A stretch of 64,000 nt of DNA from ENR-C20 sp942493145 (GTDB taxonomy: Bacteria; Bacillota; Clostridia; Acetivibrionales; DTU013). The stretch covers positions 1,178,001 through 1,242,000 of the forward strand of contig OW818679.1 of assembly GCA_942493145.1 (NCBI GenBank), given 5' to 3'. The notes under the pieces are model-generated. The model searched no databases and was not told the origin of the DNA. It was given only the letters and a program-made list of their open reading frames with translations. Position numbers and translations under genes: made by a program. Positions 1-10,029 of the stretch are shown here, in pieces; the first letter of the stretch is position 1, and each line of letters begins with the position of its first letter.

Positions 1-987
1 GCCGCCCTTATGGCAGGTGTACCCATTGAAGTACCGGCATATACAGTCTCCCGCCAGTGCGGTTCAGGCATGCAGGCTGTCGTCAGCGGAGCACAAGCGA
101 TAATGTGTGGCCAGGCTGAGATCATAATTGCCGGTGGAACCGAAAGCATGAGTAATGCGCCCTTCTACCTGAGACAGGCAAGATACGGCTACGGAGCAGG
201 TAATGGCGTGCTGGTGGATTCCAATACTGAGAGCCAGTTCAGGTCGCAGCCCCAGGACATCTTCGGCGTATTCAACATGGGCATGACCGCTGAGAACCTC
301 GCGGAAAAATATAAAATCAGCCGCGAGGAGCAGGATGTCTTTTCATTCGGAAGCCAGCAAAAGGCCCTTGCAGCAATCGCCGAAGGCAGGTTCAAGGATG
401 AGATAGTACCTGTACCAGTCAAGCAGAAAAAAGGAGACATTTTGCTGTTTGATACCGACGAGTTCCCCAGACAGACAACTCTTGAAAAAATGGCAAAATT
501 GAAGCCTGCTTTCATAGACAACGGAACAGTAACGGCCGGCAATTCTTCTGGCCGTAACGACGGGGCGGCAGCTTTGCTTATTATGTCTGCGAAAAGAGCC
601 CAAAAAGAAGGCTTGAAGCCAATTGCCATCATCCGCAGCCAGGCTGCAGCCGGCGTAGATCCCAGATACATGGGTATCGGTCCGGTTTACGCAACAAGGA
701 AGGCATTGGAGATGGCCGGGCTGAAACTGAACCAGATAGACCTGGTTGAATTGAATGAAGCCTTTGCTGCTCAGGCGTTAGCTTGTATAAAGGAACTGGA
801 TATTGATCAGGAAATCACAAATGTGAACGGGGGAGCCGTAGCGCTTGGACATCCTCTGGGCTGTACAGGAGCGAGAATTCTGACTACCTTGCTTTATGAA
901 ATGAAGCGCCGCAATTCAAGGTATGGCCTTGCGACCCTCTGCATAGCAGGCGGGCTCGGTCTTGCTACTATAGTAGAGTTGATTTGA
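1..987 (+). CDS. Thiolase (acetyl-CoA acyltransferase family), 5' end outside window
   Basis: Only the last 325-328 residues are present. Comparison with the full-length paralogue at 17556-18749 shows that about 69 residues lie upstream of base 1. The nucleophilic Cys sits in RQCGSGMQA (codon at 58-60), and NEAF, GHPLGCTGAR and the second Cys in CIAGG are all intact, so the visible part looks functional. It differs from the downstream copy at roughly 28 of 325 residues. Thiolases cleave or form beta-ketoacyl-CoA. Beside a trihydroxybenzene pathway, the likely job is thiolysis of 3,5-dioxohexanoyl-CoA or acetoacetyl-CoA (inference). The gene ends 4 bases before the convergent sigma-54 activator, with no terminator visible between them. 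Confidence 0.9.
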   Translation, partial: AALMAGVPIEVPAYTVSRQCGSGMQAVVSGAQAIMCGQAEIIIAGGTESMSNAPFYLRQARYGYGAGNGVLVDSNTESQFRSQPQDIFGVFNMGMTAENLAEKYKISREEQDVFSFGSQQKALAAIAEGRFKDEIVPVPVKQKKGDILLFDTDEFPRQTTLEKMAKLKPAFIDNGTVTAGNSSGRNDGAAALLIMSAKRAQKEGLKPIAIIRSQAAAGVDPRYMGIGPVYATRKALEMAGLKLNQIDLVELNEAFAAQALACIKELDIDQEITNVNGGAVALGHPLGCTGARILTTLLYEMKRRNSRYGLATLCIAGGLGLATIVELI

Positions 988-991
988 TTTC

Positions 992-2401
992 TTATGGTTG
1001 CCGGGTGCTGTGCCTGTTGAGCGTAATCCCGTATCTGCTGATCTTGTTGTACATGGTCCGGCGGGTTATGTTCAGCAGTCGTGCAGCCTCGGCGACATTC
1101 ATATCAGTATCATAAAGAACCTGCATTATATGCAGCTTTTCCTTATCTGCAATGTGTTCCGTCAATTGCACACTGTTGTCGATCTTTTCCATAAAACTGT
1201 TTGAAGTGACCGGGAGCTTGAGTATATCCCGGATATCTTCTTCATCTATTATCTTACGATCATTCAGGATATCCAGAGCATTGATTATATTCCTCAACTG
1301 CCGTACATTTCCAGGCCAATCGTATTTGAACAGTAAATCTATAGCCTTTGTACTGAATTGCATAGTGAGGCCAGCCCTGCTCATAAAGTGGCTGAGCAGC
1401 AGCGGGATGTCCTCCCTGCGTTCCCTTAGGGGAGGGATGTGTATTTCAAATGAGCAAAGCCTGTAGTAAAGGTCTGAACGGAAGGTACCCTGCTGGCATT
1501 GCGTTTGTAGATTCTTGTTTGTCGAAGCTATTATCCTTGCTTTCAGGGGTATCAGTTTGTTGCCGCCGACCCTCTCAAATTCCTTTTCTTCTATGACTCT
1601 GAGCAGTTTAGACTGGATTTTGAGATCCATTTCGCCGATTTCATCCAAAAGGATAGAACCGTTCTCTGCAAGCTCGAACTTGCCGATTTTCTTAGAGACA
1701 GCACCGGTAAATGAGCCCTTTTCATGGCCAAAAAGCTCGGATTCCAACAATTCACCGGGAATTGCCGAACAGTTAATTTTTACCAGCGGTGACCTGAAAT
1801 TCATACGGCTGGCGGCATGTATGCTGCTTGCCAGTATTTCCTTGCCGGTGCCGGTTTCACCTATGATGAGAACGGAATGCTTTAATGGCGCCAGTTTTTT
1901 GCATTTATCAATAACTTTAAGTACCGCGGGTGATTGGCCTATGAAATCATCAAAGGAATAATTTGTTTCAAGACGCGCAATCCGGTCATAGAGATTATTA
2001 TTATCTTCGTGGTCGACATTATGGTCGGTAAGGATCCTTTTCAGAATATTGAGGTTTTTAAACAGGATGCCTCCCAGCACAGCTATCAGCTCGTTGTTTT
2101 CAAAAATAGGTATCATATGCTGTACACAGTTTTGCCCGAAAATGACTGAATATGAATAAAGTGATGCCTTGCCGGATTTGATGACTCCTTCAAAGTCCGA
2201 TATGGGATCCAGCTCTTTTATATGCATACCCTTTGCTGCTGTTGAAGTCAGGCCGTTGCATAATTCGGTCGCTCCTTTGCTGTGATGTATTATACTCAGG
2301 TTTTGATCCATAAGGACTGCAGCGTCAAAGCAGTTGTTCATCATTTCGTCAAACAAGCCACCGCGGGTGTATATTTCTTCTCTGGTTGCATGGATTGGCA
2401 T
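992..2401 (-). CDS. Sigma-54-dependent transcriptional activator with PAS-like sensor
   Basis: This 469-residue protein has an N-terminal PAS-like sensory region (about 10-130), an AAA+ ATPase core and a C-terminal Fis-type helix-turn-helix (NVAEAARLLNITRRTMYNK). The core shows Walker A GETGTGKE at about 181-188 and the sigma-54 contact loop GSFTGA at about 229-234. The start at 2401 is chosen because AGGAG lies 8 bases upstream; the in-frame ATG at 2467 has no ribosome site. Such proteins bind far upstream and hydrolyse ATP to open -24/-12 promoters. It is the only such activator in the window, and the only clear -24/-12 element lies before the ring-opening genes at 12321, so it probably controls them in response to an aromatic ligand (inference). 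Confidence 0.93.
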   Translation of the reverse strand: MPIHATREEIYTRGGLFDEMMNNCFDAAVLMDQNLSIIHHSKGATELCNGLTSTAAKGMHIKELDPISDFEGVIKSGKASLYSYSVIFGQNCVQHMIPIFENNELIAVLGGILFKNLNILKRILTDHNVDHEDNNNLYDRIARLETNYSFDDFIGQSPAVLKVIDKCKKLAPLKHSVLIIGETGTGKEILASSIHAASRMNFRSPLVKINCSAIPGELLESELFGHEKGSFTGAVSKKIGKFELAENGSILLDEIGEMDLKIQSKLLRVIEEKEFERVGGNKLIPLKARIIASTNKNLQTQCQQGTFRSDLYYRLCSFEIHIPPLRERREDIPLLLSHFMSRAGLTMQFSTKAIDLLFKYDWPGNVRQLRNIINALDILNDRKIIDEEDIRDILKLPVTSNSFMEKIDNSVQLTEHIADKEKLHIMQVLYDTDMNVAEAARLLNITRRTMYNKISRYGITLNRHSTRQP

Positions 2402-2677
2402 TATATAATCTCCTAGTATAATATTCTTATCTGGTATGAAAATTTTATCGGGGTTTACATTTTGCATGAAGTTGTTTTATAGTAGACAAAGAAAGTATAG
2501 CATATCCTTTGATTGTGTGTCAAAATGTGCACATGTGAATTGCATCAATAAAAATCCAAATTATTGTTTGAGTGTTATTATCTTTTGCTTTGACTCTTTT
2601 TTTTTGATAAAATGTTGCAATACAGGATTTTGGGTATTAAAATCAGTTGAATCTAGTTAAAGAGGGACGGTAATGTA
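2402..2677. promoter_or_regulatory. Divergent promoter region with palindrome ATGTGCACAT
   Basis: This 276-bp gap separates the sigma-54 activator from the first TRAP receptor. It holds a perfect 10-bp palindrome at 2525-2534, extended by an overlapping CACATGTG. A sigma-A-like promoter for the rightward gene is plausible: TTGCTT at 2585-2590 and TAAAAT at 2608-2613, spaced by 17 bp. The palindrome could be a site for autoregulation of the activator; this rests only on symmetry and position. Confidence 0.4.
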
Positions 2678-3805
2678 ATGGAACTCAGGAGAAAAATATC
2701 AATGGCAGCGGCTATGATGATATGTATTTTGCTGAATATTACTGGCTGCGGCGGAAAACAGGCTGCGTTGCCTCAAATTCCCGCTACTGTAAATTCTTCG
2801 GCCGCCAGTTCCGAAGAAGCTTTATCTGAAGCAACTATACCTGAAGAAGCTTCCACACAACAGGACGTTATTGAACTGAAATTCCATCACCATGACCCTG
2901 GAGACAGTGTGGCAGGACAATTCTTTGAATCCTGGGCAAAGGAAGTTTCCGATGCGTCACAAGGAACTATTAAAATAACCGTATCCCCAGACGCTGAGCT
3001 GGGAGCTGCCAAAGATACATATGACATGGTGATTAACGGAACAGCTGATATGGCTTGGGGTATTCCTTCGTATTTCCCCGGACGCTTCCCGTTAAGTGAA
3101 GTATTTACCCTCCCAATGATGGGAATTGACAGCGCAGAGGAAGCAAGTCAAATATTCTGGGATCTTTATACAAAAACTGATTACCTGAAATCGGAATATG
3201 CTCCCTTTAAGGTCCTATTCCTCTATTGTCATGCAGATGTTCCCATTGCCATGAAAAACACTCAGATGATTTCAATAATAGATATCAAAGGCCAAAAGAT
3301 AAGGGTGGCAGGCACCTATCCTACAGCGTTTTTCAAAGCTTTGGGGGCATCACCGATCCTAATACCTGCAAACGACATCTATATCTCTTTGGAGAGAGGC
3401 GTATTGGACGGTGTAGCTGCTGACTGGCATTTGCTCAAATCCTTCAACATCCCTGAACAAACACAGTATTATCTCGACGTCAAACTGTATGAAGGACCAT
3501 TGTTCTGCGTTATGAACCAACGAGTATATGATTCCCTGCCACCCGATGCAAAAAAAGCGATTGATGAAAAATCAGGGCAATCCGCTGTAACAGCAGTAGG
3601 CAAAGCATGGCAGAGCGCTCGTCAGGAAGTTCTGGACAGAGTCAAGGCAAACAACGGAGTAGTATCCGAATTGTCGCCTGAGATGAGAGAAGAATTCCAA
3701 AAAGTTGCCGAGAGTGTATGGGCAAAATGGATCAGGACAAATGAAGAAAAAGGCTTGCCGGCACAGGAAGTCTTCGATTATGTAAGGGAAGCCGCCGCCA
3801 AATAG
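2678..3805 (+). CDS. TRAP transporter solute-binding lipoprotein (DctP family), copy 1
   Basis: The 375-residue protein has an N-terminal membrane segment ending in a lipobox (LNITGC), so it should be a lipid-anchored receptor outside the membrane. A Ser/Ala/Glu-rich linker follows, then the DctP fold beginning at ELKFHHHDPGDS. The IRVAG stretch carries the Arg that in characterised TRAP receptors salt-bridges a substrate carboxylate, which hints at an organic acid ligand. No DctM or DctQ gene is adjacent; instead a two-component system follows within 70 bp. It may therefore present ligand to the kinase, or share the DctQM permease encoded at 8605-11852 (inference). Confidence 0.9.
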   Translation: MELRRKISMAAAMMICILLNITGCGGKQAALPQIPATVNSSAASSEEALSEATIPEEASTQQDVIELKFHHHDPGDSVAGQFFESWAKEVSDASQGTIKITVSPDAELGAAKDTYDMVINGTADMAWGIPSYFPGRFPLSEVFTLPMMGIDSAEEASQIFWDLYTKTDYLKSEYAPFKVLFLYCHADVPIAMKNTQMISIIDIKGQKIRVAGTYPTAFFKALGASPILIPANDIYISLERGVLDGVAADWHLLKSFNIPEQTQYYLDVKLYEGPLFCVMNQRVYDSLPPDAKKAIDEKSGQSAVTAVGKAWQSARQEVLDRVKANNGVVSELSPEMREEFQKVAESVWAKWIRTNEEKGLPAQEVFDYVREAAAK

Positions 3806-3872
3806 CCATACGTACGGGAAGGTTAAGTCATTATTCAGAGGAATTCCGCGAAGCTGATTAAAGGGGTACTTT

Positions 3873-5450
3873 ATGGAACCGCTCAAGGTATTGATAGTTG
3901 ATGATGAGAATCTGGCAATTGAGGATCTGACCATTCTTTTTGAATGGGAACGCAATGGCTTTGATATAGTCGCCACGGCCAAAAATGGCGAACAGGCGCT
4001 ACAGAAATATCACAAATACAAACCCGATATAGTTATTACAGATATTAAAATGCCAATAAAGTCAGGCATTGATCTGGCAAAAGCAATAAGAAAAGAAAAT
4101 CAAAATATTAGAATAGTATTCCTTTCAGGGTATGCAGAATTTGATTATGCAAAGCAAGCCCTTGATCTTGATGTAGAAGACTATATACTTAAAAATGAGA
4201 TAACTGCCGAAAAATTATCTGAAAAAATGCTGGAGATAAAAGACAAAATTCTTATAAACAGAAAAAAGCATGGGCTCATAATCCAGAGCATTGTTGCAGA
4301 TATTTTCAATTCAAAGAAAAGTTATGAAGAATTCTACTACTCTTCTGATATACAAATAATAGAATTTATCAGGGACAGTTATTTCTATATGATTATAGAA
4401 GAAGACCTGCCGCTTCCGTTTATAACACTTTCAGAAACAATAAACGAAAGCGATATTTCAGGTGCTTTAATTGAAGTATCCATGAATTATGAAGACGATA
4501 ACTTCAAAGTAATCAGCGCAAACAACCTGAAGCCAAACAGGTTCTTACTGGTTATAAGCGGGAACAGCAAAACGACAGGTTATAGCAAGTATGATTTGCT
4601 TAAACAGTTTTCGATAAAGCTTCAGAATAAATTAAGGGAACATTTTCATAACACATTTTCAATAATCATTTTGAGCAAAAAAATGCATCTTCATGAAGCA
4701 CGTGAAGATTACCTCAAGTATAAACACAGAATATATAGCAAATATCTCCTTGGAACCTCCTTGATTTTGGGCCTGGAAGATGATGTCCTTAAGGGACAGA
4801 CCGAGAATATCCTTTATGACAGGATATATATTCAAAACATGATTGATGAACATAATTCGGAAGGGCTGTTGGGATACATTGATGTTTTATTCGATCAGAT
4901 TATTACGGGAAAATCCTATCCGGCGCTTGTTTTGCTGACACGCGACATACTGGCAATAATAGACAAGAACGGAAATAATCTAAAATACATACAAAACGGA
5001 AAATGTTTTAAAAGCTATTCCTTTAGCGAGAAAGAATACTGGCTGGATATATGGAGCATTAAAAAATGCCTTAAAGAAAAATTAAAGGAGATAATCGACA
5101 TACTCGTTGAGAATAGCCGGGTTCAATATTCGAGGGAGGTATACATGGCTGTTACTTACATCAGGGAGCATTACAACGATGAAACATTGGATATAAAGGA
5201 GATAGCCCGACATGTATCTCTCAGCCCTACTCGTTTCAGTTTCATTTTTAAAAAGGAAACCGGCAGTACGGTTCTCGATTTTCTGACCAGTTTCAGAATA
5301 GAGAAAGCCAGGGAACTGTTAAAGAGCAGCGACTATATGATGTATGAGATATCAAAGCTGGTGGGATACGGTTCAAGTCAATACTTCAGTCAGGTATTTC
5401 AGAAGTTGACAGGGGTCACACCGCAACACTATAAGAAAAGAAGTGATTAG
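3873..5450 (+). CDS. YesN-type response regulator with AraC DNA-binding domain
   Basis: The 525-residue protein starts with a receiver domain; the phospho-acceptor Asp lies in DIVITDIKMP. A long linker follows, then a C-terminal AraC/XylS domain of about 100 residues with two helix-turn-helix units, including YGSSQYFSQVFQKLTGVTP. GGGG lies at a suitable distance before the ATG. The reading frame overlaps the kinase gene by 8 bases, so the two are probably translationally coupled. The architecture is that of regulators paired with YesM-type kinases that control neighbouring uptake genes. Likely targets are the TRAP genes on either side. Confidence 0.93.
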   Translation: MEPLKVLIVDDENLAIEDLTILFEWERNGFDIVATAKNGEQALQKYHKYKPDIVITDIKMPIKSGIDLAKAIRKENQNIRIVFLSGYAEFDYAKQALDLDVEDYILKNEITAEKLSEKMLEIKDKILINRKKHGLIIQSIVADIFNSKKSYEEFYYSSDIQIIEFIRDSYFYMIIEEDLPLPFITLSETINESDISGALIEVSMNYEDDNFKVISANNLKPNRFLLVISGNSKTTGYSKYDLLKQFSIKLQNKLREHFHNTFSIIILSKKMHLHEAREDYLKYKHRIYSKYLLGTSLILGLEDDVLKGQTENILYDRIYIQNMIDEHNSEGLLGYIDVLFDQIITGKSYPALVLLTRDILAIIDKNGNNLKYIQNGKCFKSYSFSEKEYWLDIWSIKKCLKEKLKEIIDILVENSRVQYSREVYMAVTYIREHYNDETLDIKEIARHVSLSPTRFSFIFKKETGSTVLDFLTSFRIEKARELLKSSDYMMYEISKLVGYGSSQYFSQVFQKLTGVTPQHYKKRSD

Positions 5451-7215
5451 TATCAGGATCGGGATTAAGTCGCGGATCATCAGAAAACTATTCTCCATGG
5501 TTTTTTTGGTAGGCCTTGTAGCAGTTTGTTTAACTGGCTTTCTATCAACCTGGGCTTCAATAAACATAATGCAGAAACGGGCAATAAGTGACAGCAAGAG
5601 CATCAATGAACAAATAATGAAGCAGATGGATTCTGTTTTCCAGAATATTATTGATCTTTCAACTAAAATATGTCTGGACGCCGACCTTGACGAGATGATT
5701 CTCCAATACAACAAGGATTATCATAACAGCCTTTACAAAAGAAAAATATCCTTGAGTTTGAGCAATATTACCTCGCAGAACAACTACCTTCAGAACATCA
5801 TTATACGCACCGACAAGGGAGAGGTATACGAGGCTCTTGTCAGTGATGACAATGAAGCCGGGTTGTTTGATTCGGTGTGGTATAAGGATTATAAAAGCAA
5901 AAATTACTACAGGTATTTTTCAGGGCCTACCGATGTCAATGTGGGAGCATCAAATCAGCAATACTTCTATTTTTGTACAAGATATGAAAATAACAGCGGC
6001 CTGCATGGTGACCTAATCCTTTCAATGACCTTCGATTCGGTGCAATACGCGCTGGAATCGGCAGGCAAGTATTTTGAGAGCTATATGGTCCTGAACAGGA
6101 ACAATACTCAGTTATATCCCCTGGATATGGCTGGAGATTCTCCCATAAATCTTGACAAGATATTGCCTGCGATCAATAACATCAAATTTTCAAAAGAAGT
6201 TGCCGCCAAGGAACTTAATGGCTATAATCTGGTCAGGATATCCGAAAGAAGCGGCTGGAAGCTTATATCTTATGTTTCTAACAAGACTTTGCTAAGCAGC
6301 TACCTGGCTGTAATCATAATAAATGTATGTGTGGCTTTGTTTTTCTTCATTATAATGGCAGCCATACTGGTTCCAATGCTTTCAAATATTATCAGGCCGG
6401 TCAATACGCTGGCCAAAAACATGAGTGAGGTTTCAAAGGGCAATTTTGATATAAAGACTGAAATAAAGACCGGTGATGAAATTGAGGATTTGAGTAAATC
6501 CTTTAATTACATGGTGGTAAAAATAAAAGAGTACATTGAAACCCTTATAGAAAAAGAAAAAACAGAGCAGAAAATGGCATATAGCCTTCTTATATCCCAG
6601 ATAAACCCACATTTCATCTATAACACAATGAACACTATAAACTATCTTGCCAGAAAAAACAGGAACGAAGATGTTGTTACCGTCAACAATGCTCTTATAC
6701 AAATATTGCAGGATCGTTTGAGGGTCAAAAGGATTGAAATATTTGATTCGATCGGCAAAGAGGTGGATATAGTTAAAAAGTATCTGCTGATTCAGAAGTA
6801 CCGGTACGGCGAAAATGTTGAAGTCGTTTGGGAAATAGATGATAATGCAGACCAACATGAAATCCCAAAGAATATTATCCAGCCGTTGGTTGAAAATGCC
6901 ATTGTGCATGGTCTGCTTTCAAATGTTGATGAAGACAAGGAACCCCTGGGGGGAATTATCAGAATATGCATTTCTATCGAGGAGAATAACATAGTCATCA
7001 GGGTTATTGACAATGGAACGGGGATTGGTGAGGAGAATCTGTCGAGGATCAATTCATGGGACGACACTGAAAAATCTTCAGACAGGGGAAGACATATCGG
7101 GTTGAAGAATATTCGCGACAGGCTTGCTTATCTTTATGGTAAAAAGGATTTGTTAATAATAGAAAGTGAATTGGGCAAAGGGACAGTTGTAACTGTAAAT
7201 ATACCAGTAACATAA
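5443..7215 (+). CDS. YesM-type membrane sensor histidine kinase
   Basis: The 590-residue protein has a first membrane helix at about 15-37, an extracytoplasmic sensing domain of about 250 residues, a second helix near 287-310, a HAMP linker (IIRPVNTLAKNMSEVSKG), a His_kinase motif with the phospho-acceptor in QINPHFIYNT, and an HATPase domain (LVENAIVHGL, DNGTGIG). The start is a GTG overlapping the end of the response-regulator gene; upstream purines are weak, consistent with translational coupling. It should sense an extracellular solute, possibly through the binding proteins encoded on either side, and phosphorylate the YesN-like partner. Confidence 0.92.
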   Translation: MISIRIGIKSRIIRKLFSMVFLVGLVAVCLTGFLSTWASINIMQKRAISDSKSINEQIMKQMDSVFQNIIDLSTKICLDADLDEMILQYNKDYHNSLYKRKISLSLSNITSQNNYLQNIIIRTDKGEVYEALVSDDNEAGLFDSVWYKDYKSKNYYRYFSGPTDVNVGASNQQYFYFCTRYENNSGLHGDLILSMTFDSVQYALESAGKYFESYMVLNRNNTQLYPLDMAGDSPINLDKILPAINNIKFSKEVAAKELNGYNLVRISERSGWKLISYVSNKTLLSSYLAVIIINVCVALFFFIIMAAILVPMLSNIIRPVNTLAKNMSEVSKGNFDIKTEIKTGDEIEDLSKSFNYMVVKIKEYIETLIEKEKTEQKMAYSLLISQINPHFIYNTMNTINYLARKNRNEDVVTVNNALIQILQDRLRVKRIEIFDSIGKEVDIVKKYLLIQKYRYGENVEVVWEIDDNADQHEIPKNIIQPLVENAIVHGLLSNVDEDKEPLGGIIRICISIEENNIVIRVIDNGTGIGEENLSRINSWDDTEKSSDRGRHIGLKNIRDRLAYLYGKKDLLIIESELGKGTVVTVNIPVT

Positions 7216-7242
7216 TGCCGGTCATAATCGGGAGGTTTATAT

Positions 7243-8424
7243 ATGGGCTTAAAAAATATAATAGGAGTAGTATTGGCTGTAATAATATTAACCACTTTTT
7301 CCTTTTCGGGCTGCAGAAACGGAGATGTACAAGACAATGCAAATACTGTAAATGTAGAAGCTGCCGGCAGTAATATCCCAAATAAACCTCTTGGGAATTT
7401 CAAGATCGGAATGAACAGAATTGGTGGTGATGATGCGCAGGCAACAGCGATGAAAAATTTTTTCAGTTTAATTGAAAAAGAACTGGGAGTGGAATTTGTC
7501 TATTACACGGAGATAAACTCTCCGGAAAAACAGTTACATGCCATCCATGAACTTATTGACAACGGCTGCAATGCCCTTATGATAACAGTATCCGACCAGA
7601 CCATCCTCCCTGAAATAATAAGACTTTGTGATGATAATAGAGTTCCATTTGCTTTGTTTGGAAGCTTCATATCAGACCCTGAAATAAAAAAGATGGCCGC
7701 AAGCTCGATTTATTATCTTGGCAGTACATCAGAGAATGATAGCGACATGGCTTACAGCATAACAAGCTCCCTTATCGAGCAGGGCGCTCATAACATCGCA
7801 ATCATAGCCTCACCCGCCGGGCTGCCGAATCTGGACGCAAGGTATTCTTCAATAAATCAGGCTATTAACAATTTTGGGGCAAAAAAGCTTGCAGAGTTCA
7901 GAGTAACAGCTTTTTCCCCATCCGATGCTTCAAAGGCAGTTGAGAATTTTCTTGTAGTATATCCGGATCTTGATGGCATCATTGCAGACTATACCGGAAA
8001 TGGGATAGGGGACGCTATCCTGACAACCCTGGAGAAAAACAGCAAGGCTGGAATTGTCAAATTTGCAGGTCTTGAGCTTTTTGATACAGCCTGGGAAGGG
8101 TTTAAAGCTCAGAAGATTAGTTCTCTGGCCGGAGGAAACTATGTGGATCCATTATTCTCCTTCCTGCTATTATACAATTATTTAGCCGGAACGCCTCTTT
8201 CAGATAAACCTGTTGAAATAAAACTCAATTTTATGCAATTTAATAATTCTGAAGATATAGACAACTATTTTATGTATTGCCAGGGTACCGAATTCCCTTA
8301 CAATATCAATGAGATCAAGCAGATGATAAAATATTACAATCCCAACATGACAGCCCATGAGCTGAAGGAAATCGCCGCCAGATACAGCATATATGACGTA
8401 ATGGGAAGGCATGGAATCAAATGA
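7243..8424 (+). CDS. Periplasmic-binding-protein-like lipoprotein (sugar-binding family fold)
   Basis: The 393-residue protein has a lipoprotein signal (FSFSGC) and a type-I periplasmic binding fold resembling the ribose/galactose-binding group (FKIGMNRIGGDDAQ, followed by repeated alternating beta/alpha segments). A good GGGAGG site precedes the ATG. It directly follows the kinase gene and has no ABC permease partner nearby, which favours a role as a sensing accessory to the kinase rather than in uptake (inference). The ligand cannot be read from the sequence. Confidence 0.8.
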   Translation: MGLKNIIGVVLAVIILTTFSFSGCRNGDVQDNANTVNVEAAGSNIPNKPLGNFKIGMNRIGGDDAQATAMKNFFSLIEKELGVEFVYYTEINSPEKQLHAIHELIDNGCNALMITVSDQTILPEIIRLCDDNRVPFALFGSFISDPEIKKMAASSIYYLGSTSENDSDMAYSITSSLIEQGAHNIAIIASPAGLPNLDARYSSINQAINNFGAKKLAEFRVTAFSPSDASKAVENFLVVYPDLDGIIADYTGNGIGDAILTTLEKNSKAGIVKFAGLELFDTAWEGFKAQKISSLAGGNYVDPLFSFLLLYNYLAGTPLSDKPVEIKLNFMQFNNSEDIDNYFMYCQGTEFPYNINEIKQMIKYYNPNMTAHELKEIAARYSIYDVMGRHGIK

Positions 8425-8604
8425 TCCGCAACACATCTATATCCGTCTGTTTTCCAAAATAAAAACAGTAGGAATTTAAACAAAACAGTTTAATTGCATT
8501 ATTTTAGTTTTAAACCAAATCCTGTAGATTAAGAATATACAAAACTGTAGTAAGTTTGTGTCATTTCTTTGCTTTTCTCTATTCTAATCTACGGAGGTAT
8601 AATG

Positions 8605-9909
8605 ATGGATCCTTTGATGATCGGTGTAATTGGCATAGTGATACTCGTGATTTTGCTTTTTATGGGCATGAACATCGGTATTACAATGTTTGCAGTAGGT
8701 TTTTTCGGTTATATGATTGTAGTGAATTTCAATGCAGCTCTAGGTATACTCAAAACAATCCCATTCGCTCAGGCAACAAATTACTCCTTTACAGTTATTC
8801 CGCTTTTCGTCCTGATGGGACAATTTGCATTCCATTCGGGTATGAGCGCCGACCTGTTCGATGCAGCCAACAAATGGCTGGGCAGGTTCCGCGGGGGCCT
8901 TGCAATGGCTACCGTAGCTGCATGTGCCGGTTTTGCGGCAATATGCGGATCAACAGCTGCGACAGCAGCTACCATGGGTGTTGTTGCCCTTCCTGAAATG
9001 AGAAAACATGGATACAAAGATAGCCTTGCCACCGGGTCCATTGCTGCCGGAGGTACTCTGGGCATACTTATCCCACCGAGTACAGGCTTTATAATTTATG
9101 GTATCGTTGCAGAACAGTCTATTGGACAGCTTTTTGCTGCAGGTGTTCTACCCGGTATTGTTCTGGCTATTTGCTACATATTGGCGGTTGTAGTCCAGGT
9201 TAAAATGAAACCTGATCTTGCTCCTGCCACGGCCAAATTTACCTTAAAGGAAATGGTTATTTCTTTAAAGGGTACCATAGGAATGATCGTTCTCTTCCTC
9301 GCAGTAATTGGTGGTATGTTCGCCGGTATATTCACAGCTAATGAAGCTGCAGCGGTAGGTGCGGTTCTTGCCCTTGGATTCATGATAATCAAGCGTCAGT
9401 TCACATGGAAAAGATTCGTTATGTGTCTCAGGGATACAATCAAAACCTCGGCAATGGTTTTCCTGATACTAATCGGAGCATATGTGTTCGGGTCATTCCT
9501 TGCAATCACCAAACTGCCCATGTCACTGGCATCATTTGTTGATAGCCTCGAAGTCAGCCGTTATGTTATTCTCGCAGTGATCATCATTATATACATGGTA
9601 CTTGGCTGCCTCATGGATTCACTGGCGATGGTCATGCTTACCGTTCCCATTTTCCTTCCGATAGTACTGGCTTTGGGCTTCGATCCGATCTGGTATGGTG
9701 TTCTGATGATCATGGTCATGGAAATGGGTCTCATCACTCCACCGGTTGGTATGAATGTTTATATCGTCGCGGGTGTTGCAAAGGATGTTCCACTGTTTAC
9801 AATATTCAAGGGTGTTGCACCTTTTGTAGGGGCTATGGTTGTAGCCATTATCATAGTGATTGCATTCCCGCAGATCAGTCTTTTGCTGCCCGGCCTCTTC
9901 TTCAGATGA
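8605..9909 (+). CDS. dctM: TRAP transporter large permease subunit (DctM)
   Basis: This very hydrophobic 434-residue protein has the length and pattern of DctM (about 12 membrane helices). Family signatures are present: GGTLGILIPPSTGFIIYG and, near the C terminus, MEMGLITPPVGMNVYIVAG. The ATG at 8605 is preferred because GGAGG lies 7 bases upstream; the ATG at 8602 is possible. With DctQ it forms the sodium-dependent symporter that takes solute from the extracytoplasmic DctP receptor. The gene order M-P-Q is less usual than P-Q-M. Confidence 0.95.
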   Translation: MDPLMIGVIGIVILVILLFMGMNIGITMFAVGFFGYMIVVNFNAALGILKTIPFAQATNYSFTVIPLFVLMGQFAFHSGMSADLFDAANKWLGRFRGGLAMATVAACAGFAAICGSTAATAATMGVVALPEMRKHGYKDSLATGSIAAGGTLGILIPPSTGFIIYGIVAEQSIGQLFAAGVLPGIVLAICYILAVVVQVKMKPDLAPATAKFTLKEMVISLKGTIGMIVLFLAVIGGMFAGIFTANEAAAVGAVLALGFMIIKRQFTWKRFVMCLRDTIKTSAMVFLILIGAYVFGSFLAITKLPMSLASFVDSLEVSRYVILAVIIIIYMVLGCLMDSLAMVMLTVPIFLPIVLALGFDPIWYGVLMIMVMEMGLITPPVGMNVYIVAGVAKDVPLFTIFKGVAPFVGAMVVAIIIVIAFPQISLLLPGLFFR

Positions 9910-10029
9910 GGCTTCCAATAGATATTCACTTACATCTGGAGGTTAGGCAGAAAGCATCAATCGGCATCCCAAGAAAAGCAAGTCGATGGTAAGAGTAAGT
10001 TATTACAAAAACGAAAAGGAGAGATCGTA

